A stretch of 64,000 nucleotides of DNA. Source: Mytilus trossulus (lineage: Eukaryota; Mollusca; Bivalvia; Mytilida; Mytilidae). The first letter of the stretch is position 1; every line of letters begins with the position of its first letter. The stretch is taken from positions 49,558,448 through 49,622,447 of the forward strand of contig NC_086383.1 in assembly GCF_036588685.1 (NCBI RefSeq), in the 5' to 3' direction. Below are positions 58,151 through 64,000 of the stretch, in pieces. A program made the translations under genes and the position numbers. The notes under the pieces are model-generated. The model saw only the letters and a list, made by a program, of their open reading frames with translations, had not been told where the DNA came from and did not search any database.

Positions 58151-58475
58151 ACGTTAGAAAACTGTTTTGTGTCTATGAACATTTGGCATATACACAACAA
58201 AGCAACTATTTCTGTAATAAATGAATGGCCCTGAAAAGGTCCATTTTAAAGAGATATCATCACACTAAATGAGTTTTCGAGTCTTGTTTGATCTTTTACT
58301 TTGGCATTTGATGTACTTTTAACCTAGCCGTTTTCATATTAGCCAATCAAATAATCATTTTATAATGAAAGGTATTATAATACTAAATAAATCTTAGAAT
58401 CATAAGCAATGAGTTGCCTAATGCACATACTCACTGTCCGGTTGTACTAGTTATAATTACATTAAAAAAAATATT

Positions 58476-58652
58476 CTTATATATATATATATATATAAAA
58501 AAAAAAAGAAGATGTGGTATGATTGCCAATGAGACACTTACTCTTCACAAGAGACAGAAGGACACAGAAATTAGAAAATATAAATCCCAGTACATGCTTC
58601 AACATGAGCAAATCCAGCTTGTCAGGTATATATATATATATAATATATATAT
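58476..58652 (+). repeat. 'gatgtggtatga' repeat set between two (TA)n runs
   Basis: A (TA)n run at 58,478-58,496 plus an A run precede agaagatgtggtatgattgc. Another (TA)n run at 58,627-58,650 follows. Confidence 0.75.
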
Positions 58653-59229
58653 GACACTATAATAAATTATTTGTATTCTGATATATGGACTTTCAATTTA
58701 AACAGAAATAAAGAAAAAAAACACTATCTGGCCTGCATAGAAAATATTTCTGAATAGTTTAATATTTATTGAAATCTTTAATAACAGTAACTGAAAATCA
58801 TCTAAAGTCAAGGGACAAGGACACTTATATCATATAATCTTTGTATTCAGTGGTTAGGATGGGCCACTGAAATAGTTCTCTATATCTGCTTTATTAGAAA
58901 TGTTATGTTGAGAAATTTATACTTTACAGTACATATATACAGATGGAAGAATGCCATCACATTTGAGGGAATCCCAATTTTCACAACTCATTAGCTTCAC
59001 AGTTTGAAGTCCTTGTATATACTACTCTTCCCAATAAACTGACCACAGATGTTACACATAGATTATCTGATAAGAAAGTCAAATTCTGGCATTTTCTGTC
59101 TTTACTTGAAACATAAATACATCTTCTACCTGCATGACTTGTAACAATATCTATATATTGTATATACAGAGTCTGATGGTTTGATGGTTTCCAGATAATA
59201 ACTTTAGTATAGTAAATAGAAATCAATAA
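58653..59229. other. no gene recognised
   Basis: AT-rich, with a small unsupported minus frame. Confidence 0.4.
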
Positions 59230-61330
59230 AATTTTAATGCAAGGTTTATAACCTCTTTAAGCAAGGAGGTTATAATATAACCTCCTTGCTCTTAAGGAAA
59301 GTTGGGATTAATTTTGGGGGTTTTGGTCCTAACAGTTTAGGAACAATGGGCCCAAAAGGGGTCAAAATAAGCATTTTTCGAGATTCGAGACAATAACTTG
59401 TGCCTAAGTGTATGGATCTTTCTGAAATTGTACCACAAGGTTCTATTCATAAAAGAAAGGTTGGGATTGATTTTGGGGTTATGACCAAAACTGTTTGGGA
59501 ATTAGGGACCAAACAGAGGCCAAGACCAATACTTTTCCAATATTTTGTATAAATTGCTTATTTCTTGACCAATTTCAATGAGGTTTTATTCTTGAATTCT
59601 TGGGGTTCTTAAATATGCTGAATCTAACCATGTATTAAGTTTTTGGAATTTGGTTCCTTTTTTAGCTCACCTGGCCCGAAGGGCCAAGTGAGCTTTTCTC
59701 ATCACTTGGCGTCCGGCGTCCGTCGTCGTCCGTCGTCGTCCGTCGTCCTGCGTCCGTCGTCGTTAACTTTTACAAAAATCTTCTCCTCTGAAACTGCTGG
59801 GCCAAATTAATCCAAACTTGGCCATAATCATCATTGGGGTATCTAGTTTAAAAATTGTGTCCGGTGACCCCGCCAACCAACCAAGATGGCCGCCACGGCT
59901 AAAAATAGAACATAGGGGTAAAATGCAGTTTTTGGCTTATAACTCAAAAACCAAAGCATTTAGAGCAAATCTGACATGGGGTAAAAATGTTCATCAGGTC
60001 AAGATCTAACTGCCCTGAAATTTTCAGATGAATCGGACAACCTGTTGTTGGGTTGCTGCCCCTGAATTGGTAATTTTAGGGAAATTTTGCTGTTTTTTGT
60101 TATTATCTTGAATATTATTATAGATAGAGATAAACTGTAAACAGCAATAATGTTCAGCAAAGTAAAATCTACAAATAAGTCAACATAACCAAAATGGTCA
60201 GTTGACCACTTTAGGAGTTATTGTCCTTTATAGTCAATTTTTAACCATTTTTCGTAAATCTTGGTAATCTTTTACAAAAATCTTCTTCTCTGAAACTACC
60301 AGGCCAAATTTAAACAAACTTGGCCGCAATCATCATTGGGGTATCTAGTTTAAAAATTGTGTGGCGTGACCCGGCCAACCAACAAAGATGGCCGCCATGG
60401 CTAAAAATAGAACATAGGGGTAAAATGCAGTTTTTTGCTTATAACTCAAAAACCAAAGCATTTAGAGCAAACCTAACAGGGAGTAAAATTGTTAATCAGG
60501 TCAAGATCTATTTGCCATGAAATTTTCAGATGGATTGGACAAACTGCTGTTAGGTTGCTGCCCCTGAATTAGTCATTTTAAGGAAATTTTGCCGTTTTTT
60601 GTTATTATCTTGAATACTATTATAGATAGAGATTAACTGTAAAGGGAAACAATGTACAGCAAAGTAACACCTAAAAATAATTCAACATGACCTAAATGGT
60701 CAATTGATCCCATAAGGAGTTATTGCCCTTTATAGTCAATTTTTAACAATTTTCATAAAATTTGTAAATTTTAACTAACATTTTCCACTGAAGCTCTTAG
60801 GCCAAGTTAAATATAGATAGAATGATTGTATAAAGCAGCAATAATGTTCAGTAAAGTAAGATATACAAACACATCACCATCACCAAAACACAATTTTGTC
60901 ATGAATTCAAATGCGTCCTTTGTTTAATATTCACATAGACCAAGGTGAGCGACACAGGCTCTTTGGAGCCTCTAGTTTAAATTTGTCCACATGAGGTCAA
61001 AAGGGTCCAAAATTAAACTTTGATAATTTCATCAAAAATTGAAATATTGTAGTTCATTGATAATGCCAGACCCAACCGTGTATTTAGATTTTTGATTTTG
61101 GGTCCCATTTTCAAATTGGTCAACATAATGGTCCAAAGGGTCGGTCCAAAATAAATTTACTTTGATTTTAACAAAATTTCAATTCTTGGGATTCATTGGT
61201 ATGCTGAATCTAATCATGTATTTGGATTTTTGATTATGGGCCTAGTTTTCCAGTTGGTCCGAGTTGGATTCCAAAATATAGACCAGATCTGGATTTTAAC
61301 AGTCTTAAAATACACACACTTTGGCTGATC
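59230..61330 (+). repeat. degenerate ~110-200-bp-unit repeat, split by copy 4 of the hairpin element
   Basis: Left part 59,230-59,663 and right part 60,976-61,330 share motifs such as atgctgaatctaaccatgta, agtttttggaatttggttcc and ggtccaaagggtc. The left end carries an inverted pair, aagcaaggaggttata / tataacctccttgct, near 59,260-59,290. Confidence 0.65.
59664..60975 (+). mobile_element. hairpin-ended ~1.3-kb repeat, copy 4 (nested)
   Basis: The 5' hairpin has arms AGCTCAC/GTGAGCT and inner stem TGGCCC/GGGCCA with loop GAA, followed by GTCCGTCGTC repeats. Two ~490-base units, GGTGAGC, the AGGCTC/GAGCCT hairpin and CTAG follow. It is nearly identical in layout to copy 2. It sits inside another repeat, so its borders can be judged against an uninterrupted unit. 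Confidence 0.9.
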
Positions 61331-62282
61331 AATGCATTTGAATGGGTACATATAGTTAGACGCCCTCCCCTTTGTCCTGGGTTACGGGAACCCCCTTTTT
61401 AAAATGGCTGGATGCCCCTGAATTACATTGACATGTTTTATTAAAACATAAAATTTAAATTATAAATTATCATAGCATTTCTTAATTATATGCAGAAATC
61501 AGCTTATTTTTATCAATATTCAAAGAAGAAAAGAAATTTATATTTTCTAATTAAGTTATGGATTAAAACATTGCAAAAATGTTATGAAAATAGAAACCGC
61601 CTTGTCTATAAAAGAGATTATAGATTACATAATGTATTTAGTGGATGTGAGAACCACTATACCTACTGATTTATTACTTGTATAAACAATCAATTATGGA
61701 TAGCAGGAAAAATCCTGGCTGTAAATTTAGATTAAATATGTCTAAAGGTCAGGGTTTTTTAATTTGCATCATTTTATCATCAGAGGATGTCAGGATGTGG
61801 TTAAAACCAAAGTTGTAAATTAATCCTCACATTAGATATTTGACTGAGCTATCAACAGTTGATGCCATGAATCTCATAGTTTGACAATAAATGCACTGAT
61901 TAACTTTAACAACTTTTTGAAAAAGGAATTTCCAATGTGTCAGCAACTTTTAAGTGGGAATGACAAATTAATTTCTATCTTTTTGACTGCTAAAAAGAAG
62001 AACACATTTGTACATGATGCATTTCTATGTCAAGTAAAAATTGTCCACACTTGTTTCAGAAACAGTTAAGGAGGTTCACTACTGACAATTTCAAAATAAC
62101 AAGCTTTTCATAACATTAATATACATTTATTGGAGATTAATAACTAATGGAACCAAAAGAACCTAAAAAAAATATATTTAGGTCAATGTGTTTGTTTTCC
62201 AGATATGAGCTAGGGAAATTTTGGTGGGAAAATGTTTTCTCTTGATTTTTTTATAGCTCTATCATAGACAAAGTAAAGTTCT
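61331..62282. other. no gene recognised
   Basis: AT-rich. Possible intron or leader of the downstream RAG1-like gene. No upstream coding exon could be assigned. Confidence 0.4.
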
Positions 62283-62360
62283 CAAAAACTAATACAATAC
62301 AATACAATACAGTATTTTTATTTTCCAAATTAAAGGGCATATTACAGAGTGATTAAAGAA
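62283..62360 (-). repeat. reversed TATTG-tailed retroposon fragment
   Basis: An aatacaatacaatac run (reverse complement of TATTG repeats) is followed by agtatttttattttccaaat and taaagggcatattacagag. The tail is the same kind as the insert at 54,958-55,021, in the opposite orientation. Confidence 0.6.
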
Positions 62361-62711
62361 ACATAAAATAATAGAAAATAACAACTTTTCTAGATGGCTT
62401 TATGATTACACATGTTAAAGATTTTTAAAGAGAAAAATGGGGGTCGATGGGCAAAATTTTGTAAGGCAGTCATATGAATAAAACCAGAGGATTTTGAAAA
62501 TCTGACAAGAATTCCAGAACATTCTTAAGATCGGAATCCAATTTCCTAACCAAAAAGCCTGAACTTAGAACCAATATAACATGAAATATTAATTCTAAGC
62601 ACACTGTGAGTGTATTGAATGTTTTAAGAAAACAATTATCACAAGTACAGGACAGAGAAAGATAATATTATACTTCATTCTTTTCAAACAAAACAACATT
62701 TATGTTTCCAG

Positions 62712-64000
62712 TGAAGCAGTGCTTGCCAGACACCTGAAGATTCTTGAAACATCCTGCAGAATATGTGGTAGTAAAAAATTGCACAAATCATCAAGAAAAA
62801 AAGACGAGTTTGTTACTGAGTTTAAAGAAATGTTTAATATTGATATCATCTTAGATGTACCAGAAATTCACCCAAATGCCTTGTGCAGAACTCACGAACA
62901 GTTATTATTGAAATACAGAGAACAAAAAAAACACCAAAATATGCACACTTTTAAGACCAGCATCCAAGTAGTAGATTTCAACCCACATACTGACTGTTGT
63001 AAAATATGCAATGTTACCCGAGGAAGAAAAAGGAAAAGGACAGGAGTAAACAACCCTCGTATTATACCTGTAGTATCCTTGAATCAGCCTCAATGCGAAA
63101 TAGAAACCACAGATTTAGATGAACAATATAATGCTTCACCAAGTGATGTCAATGACTATTCTGATTATCTAGTTGAAGAAACATCCGAACCTTCACCTGC
63201 TGAAAGGAATTTTGAATTTGAAACCAATTTGTATGAAAAAAAGGAGCAAGAGAGTAATGTCAAAGATAAATGTATTGTTGATGATTTATTGACCAATATT
63301 GAAAATTTAACAGAAACAAGTAGAAAGTACTTCCTTAGTGAGCTCATTTGTAAACTGTCAAATGAGGAAGTATCTGAACTTGCATTTATTATTGGGAGAC
63401 AGCAGCAGCAAATTTTTACAGATGATATAGAAAACATTTCACAGCAATATACAAGCCATTCATTCTTGACAGAGTTAAAAGCTGAAAAATGGCTGTCAGA
63501 ACGAAACAGTGCTTTGATTCAGTTCATTTCTGGAATCACAAAATTTTCAATATCAGATGCAGCTGAAAATATGAAAATAGCTGTTTGTCGAATAGTTGAG
63601 CAAATTTATGCATTACGTTACCAGAAACTTGTTGCACCAATATCATTTCTTCTCTCACTTAATATATATTCTAAAACAAGTAGCAGAGCTGTTGTTGACT
63701 TAGTCAGTAAAACAAGCCCAAGCGGAACTTACAATACACTGCAGAAGTGGATTTCAAAATCTGGAACATCTGCTCCACCATGTCCACCAGGTACAGTTAT
63801 GGCTGCCTTTGATAATGAGCAAGTTGTTGCATATAAACGGGGTATAGCTCCTAATCAAAAGTCTAAGTGCTCAATTATTACCACTGTGCTGTATGCATCT
63901 ATGTCATCAAAGAATACTATTCCCATGTTCATTCAAGAAATAGATATATTAAAGCCTAATAACTGGTTCACTCTGAATTTTTTTGAAGAACGTCTTAAAA
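62712..64000 (+). CDS. protein with RAG1 N-terminal-like zinc region (N-RAG type), partial
   Basis: An exon follows the 3' splice site ttatgtttccag (AG at 62,710-62,711). One base completes a codon, then 429 codons run open to the window edge. The frame has a stop at 62,596 and no in-frame ATG before the acceptor, so the start lies in an upstream exon. Numbering from the first full codon: C15-x2-C18, FNIDI (41-45), IHPNALCRTH (52-61), FNPHTDCCKIC (89-99) and RGRKRKR (103-109). The order and spacing match the vertebrate RAG1 N-terminal region: CxxC, F-IDV, IHPxxFC, HPHTxxCxIC and RRGLKRK. Residues ~117-230 are acidic and low in conservation. Residues ~257-429 look like an unclassified transposase-type region, with VMAAFDNEQ (362-370) as a possible first catalytic Asp. 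N-RAG proteins are known from a mollusc transposon (N-RAG-TP, Aplysia). Whether this copy is mobile or domesticated is unknown. Confidence 0.8.

Noticed and set aside
63165..63437. 90-residue minus frame near the window end
   Set aside because: A shadow of the RAG1-like coding exon on the plus strand.
1..64000. CRISPR arrays or bacterial operons
   Set aside because: The minisatellites have no unique spacers of CRISPR type. Genes are spliced with GT/AG introns and there are no ribosome-binding sites or operons.

Overview
This is eukaryotic, AT-rich, intron-bearing and very repeat-rich DNA. It most likely comes from a marine bivalve, probably a mussel of the Mytilus group. That rests on inference: the window has bivalve-type dispersed repeats, intronless-CDS Mab-21/cGAS-like proteins of the kind expanded in bivalves, and a protein with a RAG1 N-terminal-like domain, a type reported in mollusc mobile elements. 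No bacterial gene organisation is present. Most short open frames are chance or repeat-derived.

Layout. (1) 667-5107, + strand: last four coding exons of the exocyst subunit EXOC3/Sec6, with a 27-bp minisatellite in one intron. (2) 6.0-23.4 kb: a gene-free repeat block. It holds two ~1.3-kb hairpin-ended elements, two inverted copies of a ~730-bp element built on a 21-bp minisatellite, a SINE split by a later insertion, and a dead LINE reverse-transcriptase fragment. (3) 23.5-32.7 kb: two intact, convergent Mab-21/cGAS-like genes of 618 and 608 codons, each with its start codon just after a 3' splice site. (4) 33.4-43.1 kb: transposon-rich. A 1424-bp element with palindromic terminal inverted repeats has a perfect 9-bp target duplication, and an 878-bp element has a perfect 10-bp duplication. 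Both carry remnants of Cys-rich finger ORFs, as expected for MULE-like elements. A third, decayed element and a perfect 30-bp-arm palindrome also lie here. (5) 45.3-51.2 kb, + strand: the first eight coding exons of PAS-domain kinase PASK, covering its N-terminal PAS region. (6) 51.2-62.7 kb: no gene found; tandem repeats, palindromes and nested transposons. (7) 62,712 to the window end, + strand: a 429-codon open exon whose start resembles the zinc-binding N-terminal region of RAG1, followed by a possible transposase-like region.

The EXOC3 and PASK exons join in phase, which supports the gene models strongly. PASK is incomplete, since no PAS-B or kinase exons are seen. The RAG1-like exon is therefore either downstream of a truncated PASK or inside a long PASK intron. 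The two Mab-21-like genes belong to a family that includes cGAS-like nucleic-acid sensors, but their ligand and catalytic competence cannot be read here. Everything else is mainly a record of successive transposon insertions, several of them nested.
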